Part shown: positions 44,312 to 52,924 of the stretch, one piece after another
How the letters are laid out: each line of letters opens with the position of its first letter
How positions within the stretch are numbered: position 1 is the first letter of the stretch
Origin: Jongsikchunia kroppenstedtii DSM 45133
Lineage (GTDB): Bacteria; Actinomycetota; Actinomycetes; Mycobacteriales; Mycobacteriaceae
Assembly (NCBI RefSeq): GCF_000380485.1
Contig: NZ_AQYG01000045.1
Span: 62,001-126,000 of the forward strand
Reading direction: 5' to 3'
DNA length: 64,000 bases
Made by a program: the position numbers and the translations under genes
The notes under the pieces: generated by a model
What the model was told of the DNA's origin: nothing
The model's input: only the letters and a program-made list of their open reading frames with translations
Database searches by the model: none

Positions 44312-45651
44312 GACGTGGAGGCCGCCGACCGTACCCGCGCCTTCTTGTTCCGGGAGGTCCGGCGCCGCACCAGCCACGTCGACATGCCGGTGACCATCAA
44401 CGCCAGCGGGGTCAGACCGAACACGAACCACACTGCACGCCACCAGGGATTGACCGACACACCATAGTGGAGCGTGGGTTGCGCCAGATCATTAATGATC
44501 TTGTTGGACAAGGTCTTCGGCGGACCGGTCATCACCTTCACATTGCTCGCATCGTGCTCGTCGACACCGAGATACCTGTTGCCGCTGTACGTCGGGTAGT
44601 ACTTCCACAGGTCTGCGTTGGAACCGTTCGCTCCATGATCGAAAAGGGTGAAGGTGTAATAGGCCTGCCCCGCTGCCGGCAGGCCAACGGCCGTGATCTC
44701 GGAATTCGGGAAGTGCGCTCGGGCAGCCGCGGCTGCGGTCGGCAGCGCGATCTCCGGCCCGGTACCGCTCGCCGTCATCGTGTACGCGTCGTCGGCGACG
44801 GCCCGCCCGCCGGTCGCCGAATACCAGAGCTTCGAGACCTGCGGGATCTCGAAATTCATTCCGGTGAGCGCCCACACCAGCAATGCCGGAGTCGCGATGA
44901 TTCCGATGACATTGTGCAGGTCGTAGTCACGGGCGAATCGTCCACGCCCGAATCGAACCCGGAAGCCGTGCCGCAGTCTCTTTCGGCCGGGCCACCAGAT
45001 GATCGCTCCGCCGACCGCGAGACCGAGCAGGAGCAAGCCGGTTCCGCCGAGAATCACCGCTCCCCAAGTCATTCCGGCGAACCATGGAACGTGCGCGATC
45101 ACCGACGGACGCGCCAGCCACGGTTGATACCCGGCGTAACCCTGGCAGGTGAGCCCGCAGTCGTGCAGGTTGACCAGAAAGCCGATGACGCCGCCGTACA
45201 GGTTGGCGTGACCATTGATCTTTCCGGTGCCCGCGTCGACGAAGTATTGCTCGCCCGATGCCGGCTGATCCCCGGTGACGATGTACACGTCGTTCTTCAA
45301 CGACACCTGGGTCGGATGGAACCGCGGGTCGGCGGACTGCACCGAGTGCTCGGCCGTTTCGAATCCGACCGGTTGCGGCGAATGCGTGCCGTGCAACAGA
45401 TTCCCGTTGAGCGCGCGCATCATCTCCGGCGCATAGACGAGGGCCGCGCCCGAGGTGCACACGATCACCAGCACCAGTCCGAGCACGAGCGCCGACCATC
45501 GATGCGTGAGCACCAGGACCTTGCGTACCGGCTTCCGCGTGTTTCGTTTGCGTGCGGGCCGGCGCTTACGAGGTGACGGCGGTGCCGAGGTCTCGCCCGT
45601 GCGGACGGTGTCGTCGCGCACGCTGTCCAGGTGCGATGCCGCGCCAGCCAT
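44308..45651 (-). CDS. PepSY-associated membrane protein (PiuB-like), iron regulated
   Basis: The 447-residue protein has four main membrane segments: ~48-72 (HRWSALVLGLVLVIVCTSGAALVY), ~190-225, ~245-270 (RDYDLHNVIGIIATPALLVWALTGMNF) and ~410-430. Conserved His residues in HRW, LHDC and LHNVIG are typical of PepSY_TM proteins thought to bind haem and reduce ferric siderophores. Two periplasmic PepSY-like regions lie between the segments. A strong IdeR-type box overlaps its promoter, so expression in iron limitation is likely. Confidence 0.88.
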   Translation of the reverse strand: MAGAASHLDSVRDDTVRTGETSAPPSPRKRRPARKRNTRKPVRKVLVLTHRWSALVLGLVLVIVCTSGAALVYAPEMMRALNGNLLHGTHSPQPVGFETAEHSVQSADPRFHPTQVSLKNDVYIVTGDQPASGEQYFVDAGTGKINGHANLYGGVIGFLVNLHDCGLTCQGYAGYQPWLARPSVIAHVPWFAGMTWGAVILGGTGLLLLGLAVGGAIIWWPGRKRLRHGFRVRFGRGRFARDYDLHNVIGIIATPALLVWALTGMNFEIPQVSKLWYSATGGRAVADDAYTMTASGTGPEIALPTAAAAARAHFPNSEITAVGLPAAGQAYYTFTLFDHGANGSNADLWKYYPTYSGNRYLGVDEHDASNVKVMTGPPKTLSNKIINDLAQPTLHYGVSVNPWWRAVWFVFGLTPLALMVTGMSTWLVRRRTSRNKKARVRSAASTS

Positions 45652-45657
45652 GGTTAG

Positions 45658-45676
45658 TTAGGTTAGCATCACCTAA
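45658..45676 (-). promoter_or_regulatory. IdeR/DtxR-type iron box overlapping leaderless promoter
   Basis: TTAGGTTAGCATCACCTAA matches the 19-bp IdeR consensus TTAGGTTAGGCTAACCTAA at 16 positions. On the minus strand the -10 TAACCT (45660-45665) lies inside it and 8 nt before the PepSY ATG at 45651, so bound IdeR would block the polymerase. This mirrors the arrangement at efeUO. Confidence 0.8.
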
Positions 45677-45721
45677 TTACGTCTCGCAGGGCGGCGAGTA
45701 TCAGCTTGCCTCATGGGTCTG

Positions 45722-45737
45722 CGCGGGTCGACCCGCG
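45722..45737. other. 16-bp GC palindrome
   Basis: CGCGGGTCGACCCGCG is a perfect palindrome without a loop, in the gap between the PepSY promoter and the VOC gene. It could be an operator or chance in GC-rich DNA. Confidence 0.25.
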
Positions 45738-45813
45738 AGCGACGACCCTTCCGCTCCGAAGTCGAGCAGGAATCGAGAAGTGCAATCACCACGGGCGGCC
45801 ATACCGTCGCCAC

Positions 45814-46425
45814 ATGACATCAATCGATTCGGTAACTCTTCAGGTGAACGACCTCGGCGCGGCGCAGCGCTTCTACGACAAGGCTTTCGGACTGGGCGAC
45901 ACGATCAAGCTGGCGCAGTCGGACGCCCCGACCGACGGCTTCCGCGGTTTCACGCTATCGCTGGTCGCCGCCCAACCCTCCACTGCCCGAGGCTTTTTCG
46001 ATTCCGCGGTGGCCGCGGGCGGGACACCGATCAAGCCGTTCGCCAAATCGTTCTGGGGCGTCGGCGGCACGGTCGTCGCGCCCGACGGCACGATCTGGAA
46101 GTTCGCATCGTCGGCGAAGAAGGACACCGGTCCGGCGACGCGCGAGGTCGACCAGATCGTGCTGCTGCTCGGCACCGCGAATGTGGCCGCCAGCAAGGCT
46201 TTCTACACCGACCAGGGCATCCCGGTCGCCAAGAGCTTCATGAACAAGTACGTCCAGTTCGATCTGCCGGACAGCCCGATCCAGTTGGCGCTCTACGGTC
46301 ACAAGGCGCTGGCGAAGGATGCCGGCGTCCCGGCCGACGGTGACGGCTCACACCGGCTCGTCGTCAACGGCTCGAGGGCGCCGATCACCGATCCGGACGG
46401 TTTCGAATGGGCACCGGCAGCCTGA
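45814..46425 (+). CDS. VOC-superfamily (glyoxalase-like) protein
   Basis: The 203-residue protein contains two babbab modules: IDSVTLQVNDLGAAQRFYDKAFGLG at the start and EVDQIVLLLGTANVAASKAFYTDQGIPV from ~115. The second ends DPDGFEWAP, with the metal-ligand Glu position conserved. Relatives act as dioxygenases, isomerases or resistance proteins; the role here is unknown. TACCGT (45802-45807) is 6 nt before the ATG, again a leaderless arrangement. Confidence 0.82.
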   Translation: MTSIDSVTLQVNDLGAAQRFYDKAFGLGDTIKLAQSDAPTDGFRGFTLSLVAAQPSTARGFFDSAVAAGGTPIKPFAKSFWGVGGTVVAPDGTIWKFASSAKKDTGPATREVDQIVLLLGTANVAASKAFYTDQGIPVAKSFMNKYVQFDLPDSPIQLALYGHKALAKDAGVPADGDGSHRLVVNGSRAPITDPDGFEWAPAA

Positions 46426-46456
46426 ACAGAGCGGATAAAGAACCCGTATAGGTCCG

Positions 46457-46485
46457 TTGACAGCTGCATTTTCCCAGCGCATAGT
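46457..46485 (+). promoter_or_regulatory. Sigma-70-type promoter of the histidine-rich gene
   Basis: A perfect TTGACA -35 box (46457-46462) is followed after 17 bp by CATAGT (46480-46485). Transcription from ~46492 gives a 60-nt leader containing AAGGAGGTG before the ATG at 46552. Confidence 0.6.
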
Positions 46486-46551
46486 CGGTTTGCGATGACA
46501 TATGCCGGGATTCGACACCGGTCGGATCCCTACGCGAAGGAGGTGCTCGCC

Positions 46552-46743
46552 ATGAAGGCGTTCGCTATCCATCACAACCACTCGCTGGGTCACCTGGCAT
46601 CGACCTGCCGGCACCGATTCCAGGACGTCTGGGATCGTCGGCTGTTGACCCCGCAGGAGCGGGCGAACCTCATCGCCTCGCATTCGCCGGTCGCGATCTA
46701 CACGGCGTCCCTCGGCGGGCATCCGCATCATTTCGACAACTGA
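46552..46743 (+). CDS. Small histidine-rich protein (63 residues)
   Basis: The product has nine histidines in 63 residues, clustered as AIHHNHSLGH at the N terminus and GGHPHHFDN at the C terminus, plus one Cys in STCRHR. A near-perfect AAGGAGGTG Shine-Dalgarno lies 8 nt before this ATG, which I prefer to an in-frame ATG at 46495. The gene is framed by its own promoter and a strong terminator, so it appears to be a genuine monocistronic gene. No named family is recognised; metal binding is suggested by composition only. Confidence 0.7.
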   Translation: MKAFAIHHNHSLGHLASTCRHRFQDVWDRRLLTPQERANLIASHSPVAIYTASLGGHPHHFDN

Positions 46744-46787
46744 CACCGATGGCTCCGCATTCATGGTGATGCGGAGCCGTCGGTGTC
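46742..46787. terminator. Strong hairpin terminator after the histidine-rich gene
   Basis: A 19-bp stem (46742-46760 with 46769-46787; one G-U wobble) closes an 8-nt loop, beginning within the stop codon of the histidine-rich gene. It also lies 36 bp beyond the MDR fragment on the opposite strand, so it can serve both. No long U-tract follows. Confidence 0.75.
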
Positions 46788-46822
46788 TCAATCACCTTGC
46801 TTGCAAGGCGGATTGAGCGGTC

Positions 46823-47278
46823 TTACAGATTGAGTCGCCCGGCCCATTGCACGCCGTCCTCGACGACGCATTCCAGCGCCGTACAGGTGACGACGAGCTC
46901 CGGGCTCGGCGCCACGCGCAGCGCCTCGCGCAGCAATTCGACCGAGCCGGCGGTATCGGCGACGGCATCCACCCCGGCGGGCGCGAGTTCACCGAGCGCC
47001 TCGGTGAGGTTTTCGGTACACGAAATCGGTTCCACACCAAGTGAATCCAGATAGTCCAGGTCGGCGTCGAACCCGGTGCCGATCACTCGCATCCCGCGGC
47101 CGACGGCGATCTGGGCGATCATCGATCCCACATTGCCCGAAGCGCCCAGCACCAGAATCGTGTTGACCGACGGCTGCGTCAGATACGCCATGACGTCCCA
47201 CGCGGTACTGCCCCCGTGCACTCCGTCCAGGTCGGACCGGTCGAACACGACCTGGTCGGCCTCCATTGCCTGCGTCAC
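46823..47278 (-). CDS. Isolated MDR-type Rossmann domain (truncated oxidoreductase)
   Basis: The 151-residue frame matches only the NAD(P)-binding part of a zinc-type alcohol dehydrogenase/quinone reductase: HGGSTAWDVMAYL, ILVLGASGNVGSMIAQIA, GVDAVADTAGS. The N-terminal GroES-like catalytic domain (~110 residues) and the C-terminal return segment are missing. It begins at a GTG with GAGGAG upstream and no stop-interrupted remainder can be seen, so it may be a degraded gene or a working small protein. A 24-bp palindrome upstream (47331-47354) supports transcription. Confidence 0.55.
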   Translation of the reverse strand: MTQAMEADQVVFDRSDLDGVHGGSTAWDVMAYLTQPSVNTILVLGASGNVGSMIAQIAVGRGMRVIGTGFDADLDYLDSLGVEPISCTENLTEALGELAPAGVDAVADTAGSVELLREALRVAPSPELVVTCTALECVVEDGVQWAGRLNL

Positions 47279-47330
47279 CCCGACTCCTCACGACAAATCG
47301 TCAATCCTGCGGGCACGGGCCCGCCTTCCC

Positions 47331-47354
47331 CGATGTTCGGTTTACCAAACATCG
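47331..47354. promoter_or_regulatory. 24-bp imperfect palindrome upstream of the MDR fragment
   Basis: CGATGTTCGGTT and TACCAAACATCG pair at 10 of 12 positions. It lies 53 bp upstream of the MDR fragment and 215 bp before the Abi-alpha-like gene, with no regulator gene alongside. It resembles TetR or MarR operators. Confidence 0.5.
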
Positions 47355-47568
47355 ACCCGGAATTTCAGCCGATCGTCGACATTAGTAGGAGGTGCGCAGG
47401 ATCTCCTGCCGACTTGTGCCGCCTGAACGCCCGCGCAGCGGTACTTGCTCGAGTCGGCCCCGCTGGAAATCGGATCGGTATCGAACGGGCGATACCGGTC
47501 GCGTGGCGCACGGCACAATCTAGACTTCGGCCCCAGGGGCGACGCCGCAGCGCAGATAGGGTTTCCGG

Positions 47569-48276
47569 ATGGCCAACACCTTCAACCCGTTCGGACTGGT
47601 GAGCCGGGCGGTCGACGTGGTCCGGACAGGCGTCGACATCACCAGCTGGACCCAGAATGAGATCAACGACCTGATCCGTCGCGGGCTCAACGAGCTCGAT
47701 CCCAATCCGCGGCCGACACTGCAGCTCGAGGTCGCTCCCAGCAAACCGCCGGAGGAACCGGTCGTGCTGGTCGCCAAGCCGGCCGAGGATTCGCTGCACA
47801 ACAAGCTCAACGGGCTGCTCGACCGGGCGCTGGACCAGGACACCCAGACCAGCCAGACCGAGCTCTACCACCACCTGCTCAACCAACTCGTCCCCGACGA
47901 GGCCCGGATCCTCGGCGCGCTGTCGGACGGCGGATCGTCGCCGATGGTCAATGTGTACGGGTGGACTCGCTCGAAGGCCCAGTCGAAGGCGGTGCTGAAG
48001 AACGCGTCGCTGGTCGGCCGCACCGCGAACGTCTCGCTGATCCAGCTGACGCCGCAGTATGTGACGCATCTGCTGACGCTCGGTCTCGTGGAGTCGGGAC
48101 CGGAGGACCCGTCACTCAAGACCGACTACGAGATCCTGCTGGCCGAGCCGATCGTGATCGACGCCGTCAACGCCGCGTCGATGGGGCCGATCCCGGCGCG
48201 CGTCGACCGCTTCACCGTGACGATCTCGGAACTGGGCGCGGCGCTCTGGGCGGCCGCCGAAGGCACCGGAAAGTAG
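47569..48276 (+). CDS. Abi-alpha/DUF4393-like protein
   Basis: The 235-residue soluble protein is mostly helical. NKLNGLLDRALDQDTQTSQTELYHHLLNQLVPDEARILGALSDGG and the later QYVTHLLTLGLVE resemble the DUF4393/abortive-infection alpha (Abi-alpha) pattern, in which a helical core precedes a winged-helix-like end. TAGACT (47521-47526) is a possible -10, with a 36-nt leader. It is followed after 7 bp by a DUF445 membrane protein. An anti-phage role is only a family-level suggestion; assignment is from remembered motifs. Confidence 0.62.
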   Translation: MANTFNPFGLVSRAVDVVRTGVDITSWTQNEINDLIRRGLNELDPNPRPTLQLEVAPSKPPEEPVVLVAKPAEDSLHNKLNGLLDRALDQDTQTSQTELYHHLLNQLVPDEARILGALSDGGSSPMVNVYGWTRSKAQSKAVLKNASLVGRTANVSLIQLTPQYVTHLLTLGLVESGPEDPSLKTDYEILLAEPIVIDAVNAASMGPIPARVDRFTVTISELGAALWAAAEGTGK

Positions 48277-48283
48277 CGCGCAG

Positions 48284-49531
48284 ATGATGTCCTGGCACGA
48301 GATCCTCGATGATTTCGGCTCGTACTGGTTCATCTATCTGTCGATGCCGCTGGTGGCGGCGTTCGTCGGCTGGAGCACCAAGATCGTTGCGATGGAGATG
48401 ATCTACCGGCCGGAGGAGTTCGTCGGTATCGGCCCGATCGGCTGGCAGGGCATCATTCCGCGACGGGCCGGCAAGGTGGGTTCCAAGACGATCGAGCTGT
48501 TCACCGAGAACCTTCTCAAACCCGAGGAACTGCTCGACCGCATCGACGCCGACGAGGCGGTAGTCGCACTGCGGGAACCGATTTCGAATGCCATCGACAA
48601 GGTGGCCCGCGACGTCGCCGAGCAGGTGCGCCCCGGTGTGTGGGATGCGCTGCCCGATGCCGGCCGGCGGGCGATCGTCAATCGCATCCAGTCACAGGTG
48701 CCGCGGGTCACGGGCAAGATGCTCGAGGAGATGAAGGCGGACCTGCCGCGGTTCATCGACCTGCAGTACCTGGCGATCACCACCCTGGTGCGCAACAAGT
48801 CGAAGCTGAACCGGCTGCTGCGCGGGGTCAGCGCCGACGCCATGGCGTTCATCCGCAAGGCGGGTATCTACTTCGGTCTCGGCATCGGCGTCGTGCAGAT
48901 GATCGTCTGGGCGCTGTTCAAGAACCCGTGGATCATGCCGGCGTTCGGCTTCGGCATCGGTCTGGTGAGCGACTGGCTGGCCCTGAACATGCTGTTCCGG
49001 CCGATCTACCGCAAATCGTATTTCCGAGGCCTGTTCCACTTCCAGGGCATGCTGCATGCCCAGCGCGACAAGATCACTCGCGACTACGCCCGGCTGCTTG
49101 CCACCGATCTGTTCTCGCCGGAGATCCTGATCGACAGCATTTTGCGCGGCCCCGGGGCCGACCGCCTGTTCGCGCTGATCGCCAAGGAAGTGAACACGGC
49201 GATCGACGAGGAGACAGGTATCGGTGGATCGGTGCTCAAGTTCGCGGTCGGCACCGCGCGGTACCAGGCGCTCAAGGACAGCATCGTCACCCTGGTGCTC
49301 GACGAGCTGCCCAATACCCTCGCCGCCGCAGAGGAATACACGCTCAATGTCATCGATCTCGAGAACACGATCGTCGAGAAGATGAATCAGCTCACTCCCG
49401 AGGAGTATGAGAGCATTCTTCGTCCGATCTTCAAAGACGATGAGCCACTGCTAATTTCACTCGGCGCGGTGCTCGGCGGTCTGGTAGGCGAGCTGCAGGT
49501 ACAGATCATCGAGCTGCTCACTCACCACTGA
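48284..49531 (+). CDS. DUF445 membrane protein
   Basis: The 415-residue protein has membrane segments at ~12-33, ~195-215 and ~218-240, and a hydrophobic C-terminal GAVLGGLVGELQVQIIELL. The region VGWSTKIVAMEMIYRPEEFVGIGPIGWQGIIPRRAGKVG is the DUF445 signature, and LVSDWLALNMLFRPIYRK repeats it. These proteins are thought to be envelope proteins (YheB-like) of unknown role. Seven bases separate it from the Abi-alpha-like gene, so both act together or are at least coregulated. ATG at 48287 is an equal alternative start. Confidence 0.85.
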   Translation: MMSWHEILDDFGSYWFIYLSMPLVAAFVGWSTKIVAMEMIYRPEEFVGIGPIGWQGIIPRRAGKVGSKTIELFTENLLKPEELLDRIDADEAVVALREPISNAIDKVARDVAEQVRPGVWDALPDAGRRAIVNRIQSQVPRVTGKMLEEMKADLPRFIDLQYLAITTLVRNKSKLNRLLRGVSADAMAFIRKAGIYFGLGIGVVQMIVWALFKNPWIMPAFGFGIGLVSDWLALNMLFRPIYRKSYFRGLFHFQGMLHAQRDKITRDYARLLATDLFSPEILIDSILRGPGADRLFALIAKEVNTAIDEETGIGGSVLKFAVGTARYQALKDSIVTLVLDELPNTLAAAEEYTLNVIDLENTIVEKMNQLTPEEYESILRPIFKDDEPLLISLGAVLGGLVGELQVQIIELLTHH

Positions 49532-49573
49532 CCACACCCGCCGATATCACGACGCTCGCCGTCATCCAGGTCC

Positions 49574-50518
49574 TCAGATCCCCGGGATCGCCCGCAACCT
49601 CTCGTATTCGTCGGCCGTTGGAACCCACTGCGCTGCCGCCGCATTCGCCTGAACCTGGGCGGGCGATGTCGCACCCGCGATCACCGACGCCACGGTTGGC
49701 GCCGCGGCCAATCCGCCGATCGCGACGTCGAGGAGCGTTCGGCCATGGCTATCCGCGAACTGCTGGAGACGATCGATCGCGTCGAAGGTCTGGGAATTGA
49801 GCCGTGCCTGCATTCCCCACGATTCGATACGACTTCCCTTCGGCGCGTCCGCGTCCCGGCGGTACTTGCCGGTCAGTAGACCACTGGCGAGCGGGAAGTA
49901 CGGCAGCAGCCCGAGGCCATACTCCTGCAGGGCAGGCACCAGATCCGTCTCGGCCTCCCGGTGCAGCAGGCTGTACTCGTTCTGCGCACTGATGAATCGG
50001 ACGTAGTTCCGCTGCCGTGCGGTCCATTCAGCATGCGCCACTTGCCATCCGGAGAAGTTCGAGTGACCGATGTAGCGGATCTTCCCTTCGCGTACCAGGT
50101 CGTCGAGTGCGGACAACGTTTCGTCGATCGGAGTCTGCGGGTCGGGCTGGTGCAGCTGGTAGAGATCGATCCAGTCGGTCTGCAGCCGCCGCAATGACGC
50201 CTCGACGGCCCGTCGAATGTATCGGCGAGAACCCCGCGCTCCCCAGTCGTCGCCGTTGTCGTTGCCACGGCGCCGCACATCACTCCCGAATTTGGTGGCG
50301 ATGATGACATTGTCGCGATGACCGCGCAGGAAGCCGCCCAGACGTTCTTCCGACTGTCCGTAGGAGTCGGCGGTGTCGAACAACGTGATTCCGACGTCGA
50401 GCGCGGCGTGCACGACCGCTTGCCCGTCGGCTTCATCGAGCTTCATCCCGAGATTGTTCGTGCCGAGCCCGACCGCCGACACCACGAGGCCCGAGTGTCC
50501 CAACCGCCGAAATTCCAT
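49574..50518 (-). CDS. Aldo/keto reductase
   Basis: This 314-residue (beta/alpha)8 NADPH-dependent reductase has the catalytic tetrad: Asp and Tyr in LFDTADSYG (~47-53), Lys in IIATKFG (~78) and His in LYQLHQPDPQTP (~118). C-terminal GGLAAAPTVASVIAGATSPAQVQANA is the AKR cofactor loop. AAGGAG precedes the ATG. Substrate unknown; the YghZ/Tas-like group commonly reduces aldehydes. Confidence 0.92.
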   Translation of the reverse strand: MEFRRLGHSGLVVSAVGLGTNNLGMKLDEADGQAVVHAALDVGITLFDTADSYGQSEERLGGFLRGHRDNVIIATKFGSDVRRRGNDNGDDWGARGSRRYIRRAVEASLRRLQTDWIDLYQLHQPDPQTPIDETLSALDDLVREGKIRYIGHSNFSGWQVAHAEWTARQRNYVRFISAQNEYSLLHREAETDLVPALQEYGLGLLPYFPLASGLLTGKYRRDADAPKGSRIESWGMQARLNSQTFDAIDRLQQFADSHGRTLLDVAIGGLAAAPTVASVIAGATSPAQVQANAAAAQWVPTADEYERLRAIPGI

Positions 50519-50689
50519 GCGCTGTCTCCTTCATTTCATCCGACTCGTTTCCACGCTACTCAGATGACACAGAGACCGGGAGACCACGTGCCACCTGGCG
50601 GCACGGCGGTTAAACCCAGCGCTGTCACGAATGTTCCGCGGTTGACGAGGACCAAAGACACTGGTCGACAACGAATCCGAGGAGCAGTC

Positions 50690-51235
50690 ATGCGGTTGCG
50701 AATAGTCACTGGCATCGGTGCGAGCTGCGTTGCGATCGCGGTGCTCGTCGCCCCCGCGATCGCCGGGGCACAACCATTGCCCATCGACCGGCACGTCCCG
50801 CCCAATGGGGTGAGCACCCCCGAGTATCCGCGAACCCCGCTGCTGACCCCACCCGCGTCGCCGATCCAGGTTCCGGCACCGAGGATTTCCATCATCCACG
50901 GCACGGCCGGTCAGAATGCGCCGACGACGCTCCACCGCACGTACATCTACTACCCCTACATCAGCCCCGCGGTGCACAACGCGATCCCCGTGCCGCGTGG
51001 CGCGGTGCTGGATGCGAGCGGAGCCATCGCCGTCACCTTGCCGGCGCCCGCGGGCGGCACCGTCACGCTGAACCCCAACGGTCACTGCATCTTCAGCGGC
51101 GATGACGCCGACGAGGCGGATGCCGCTGCGCATCCCGAACAGTGGATATCAACACCGGCGGTGGTCGTCGATACTCCCGTGTTCCAGGTGCACATTGCGC
51201 CGCGCGTCTGGATTCCGCACCGGCTCGGCCACTAG
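50690..51235 (+). CDS. Secreted proline-rich protein of unknown function
   Basis: The 181-residue protein has a Sec signal MRLRIVTGIGASCVAIAVLVAPAIAGAQ cut at ...AGA-Q, then a Pro-rich region (VPPNGVSTPEYPRTPLLTPPASPIQVPAP) and a C-terminal half with LHRTYIYYPYISPAVHNA and CIFSGDDADEADAAAHP. One Cys remains after processing. No family is recognised. GGAG precedes the ATG at 50690. It lies upstream of the LicD-methyltransferase gene in the same direction, which suggests a cell-surface context. Confidence 0.72.
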   Translation: MRLRIVTGIGASCVAIAVLVAPAIAGAQPLPIDRHVPPNGVSTPEYPRTPLLTPPASPIQVPAPRISIIHGTAGQNAPTTLHRTYIYYPYISPAVHNAIPVPRGAVLDASGAIAVTLPAPAGGTVTLNPNGHCIFSGDDADEADAAAHPEQWISTPAVVVDTPVFQVHIAPRVWIPHRLGH

Positions 51236-51259
51236 GCAATTCGGACACCTTCACTCGCG

Positions 51260-52924
51260 GTGATTCCATCACTGCTGCCCGGCTCTGACGACAGCTACCG
51301 TCCATCGCATGTTCACTCGGACGTCGACAACATTCACCTCTGGTTGGTGGCAGTCATAAGCGCGCCCAGCCTGGCGACGGTCGACACCGCCGGTATCGCA
51401 GTCGATTCTGCCGATCCGACGGTCATCGATGTGCTCTTCGACGGGCAGTGGGTCTGGTCATTCCAGGCAGCGCGTGACACCACTCGCACGTTTCGGCTGG
51501 GCGGCGCAGCCAACCGGCTGGCGTCCTGGCCCAGCGCGCTACAGCCATTTCTGCACGGCACCGGGCATGTGACAGTGCGCGAACGTTCCTCGGACAACGT
51601 GCTTTTCGAAGGCGAGTGCATCTTCGACGACCAGGACGAACGGGTGTCGATCGTCGACGACGCGGGCCGACCGTTGACTGTCGACAAAGCCGGCGAACTG
51701 CAATGCGCATTCTCCGCACGCGGACAGGCGACTGTCGACGCGTTGCTGGACGCGCTCGAAGACGTGCTGGCGCGATTGACCGATGCGGGGGTCGACGCCT
51801 TTCTCGCCTACGGAGCACTGCTCGGCGCCGTGCGCGACGGGTCTTTCATCGCGCACGACTCCGATGCCGACGTCGCCTACCTGAGCCGCCACACCGCCCC
51901 TGTCGACGTCGCCCGCGAATCGTTCGCCCTGGAACGCGTGATGATCGAGGCCGGATACTGGACGTGGCGCTTCTCAGCCGCCGATTTCAAGGTGATCGTG
52001 CCCGACCCGGAGGGTGGCCGGGCGATCGATGTGTTCGCCGGATTCGTCATCGAAGACGTCTTCTACCTGCTGCCCGAAGTGGCATCCAGCGCGTTTCACG
52101 CGGATATCGTGCTGCCCCTCGGCAAGGTGGAATTGCACGGCCGCTCCATCGTCGCGCCCGCGAATCCCGAAGCCCTGCTGGAGATTCTGTACGGCCCGAC
52201 ATGGCGGGTGCCGGACCCGTCGTTCCGGTTCGAGCCGCCGCATGTCGTGCAACGACGCCTCGACGGATGGTTGCGATCGACGAACGGCAACCACGATCAC
52301 TGGTGGTCCTTCTATTTCGGCCGGGCGCAGGAGGCCGTGTCCACCGAGCCATCGCCATTCGCCCGCTGGGTGCACGACCTGGAGGCCCCTGGTGCCGAGA
52401 TCGTCGACATCGGAACCGGTACCGGCCGCGACGCCTTGTGGTTCGCCCGACAGGCGCATGCCGTGCTCGGCCTCGACTACATACCGGCGGCCACCGAGCG
52501 CGCCGGGAACATCGCCCGGGACGAGCACCTGCCGGCGTCTTTCCGGACGCTCAATCTCTACGACATCCGGCAGGTTCTCACGATGGGTGCCGAGCTTGCT
52601 CATCGGGAAGAATCACCGGTTCTGTACGGACGCTTTCTGATTCACGCCCTGGAGGATGCGGGGCGGCTCAATCTCTGGCGGATCGCGAACATGGCGCTGC
52701 GACGCGGTGGTCGGTTCTATCTCGAATTCCGGACGGGACTCGACGAAGGCGCCGAGCACGAGTTCGGCGAGCACTTCCGCCGCTATCTCGAGCCGGGCAC
52801 CGTGATCGCCGAGATCGAAGCGAGCGGGGGACGGATCGAACATTGCGAATCCGGTCACGGGCTGGCCGTCTACAAACAGGAGGATCCGCACGTATGTCGG
52901 TTGATAGCAACGTGGAAACGCTGA
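51260..52924 (+). CDS. LicD-like nucleotidyltransferase fused to a class I methyltransferase
   Basis: The 554-residue protein has an N-terminal beta-rich region (~20-150), a LicD-type domain (~160-330) with AYGALLGAVRDGSFIAHDSDADVAY (LicD core; the DxDxD metal cluster follows HDSDAD) and a C-terminal Rossmann methyltransferase (~365-554) with EIVDIGTGTGRDALWFA (motif I) and VLGLDYIPAATERA. LicD transfers phosphocholine or similar groups to surface glycans; a methyltransferase could methylate the same head group. Start is GTG at 51260 without a clear Shine-Dalgarno, so the exact N terminus is uncertain. Confidence 0.82.
   Translation: MIPSLLPGSDDSYRPSHVHSDVDNIHLWLVAVISAPSLATVDTAGIAVDSADPTVIDVLFDGQWVWSFQAARDTTRTFRLGGAANRLASWPSALQPFLHGTGHVTVRERSSDNVLFEGECIFDDQDERVSIVDDAGRPLTVDKAGELQCAFSARGQATVDALLDALEDVLARLTDAGVDAFLAYGALLGAVRDGSFIAHDSDADVAYLSRHTAPVDVARESFALERVMIEAGYWTWRFSAADFKVIVPDPEGGRAIDVFAGFVIEDVFYLLPEVASSAFHADIVLPLGKVELHGRSIVAPANPEALLEILYGPTWRVPDPSFRFEPPHVVQRRLDGWLRSTNGNHDHWWSFYFGRAQEAVSTEPSPFARWVHDLEAPGAEIVDIGTGTGRDALWFARQAHAVLGLDYIPAATERAGNIARDEHLPASFRTLNLYDIRQVLTMGAELAHREESPVLYGRFLIHALEDAGRLNLWRIANMALRRGGRFYLEFRTGLDEGAEHEFGEHFRRYLEPGTVIAEIEASGGRIEHCESGHGLAVYKQEDPHVCRLIATWKR

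Noticed and set aside
45722-45737. Operator status of the GC palindrome
   Set aside because: A 16-bp GC palindrome can arise by chance in such DNA and it is not positioned over an obvious promoter; kept only as a low-confidence feature.
46823-47278. Frameshifted full-length MDR gene
   Set aside because: Upstream and downstream sequence in all frames does not show the missing GroES-like or terminal segments; the fragment has its own ribosome site.
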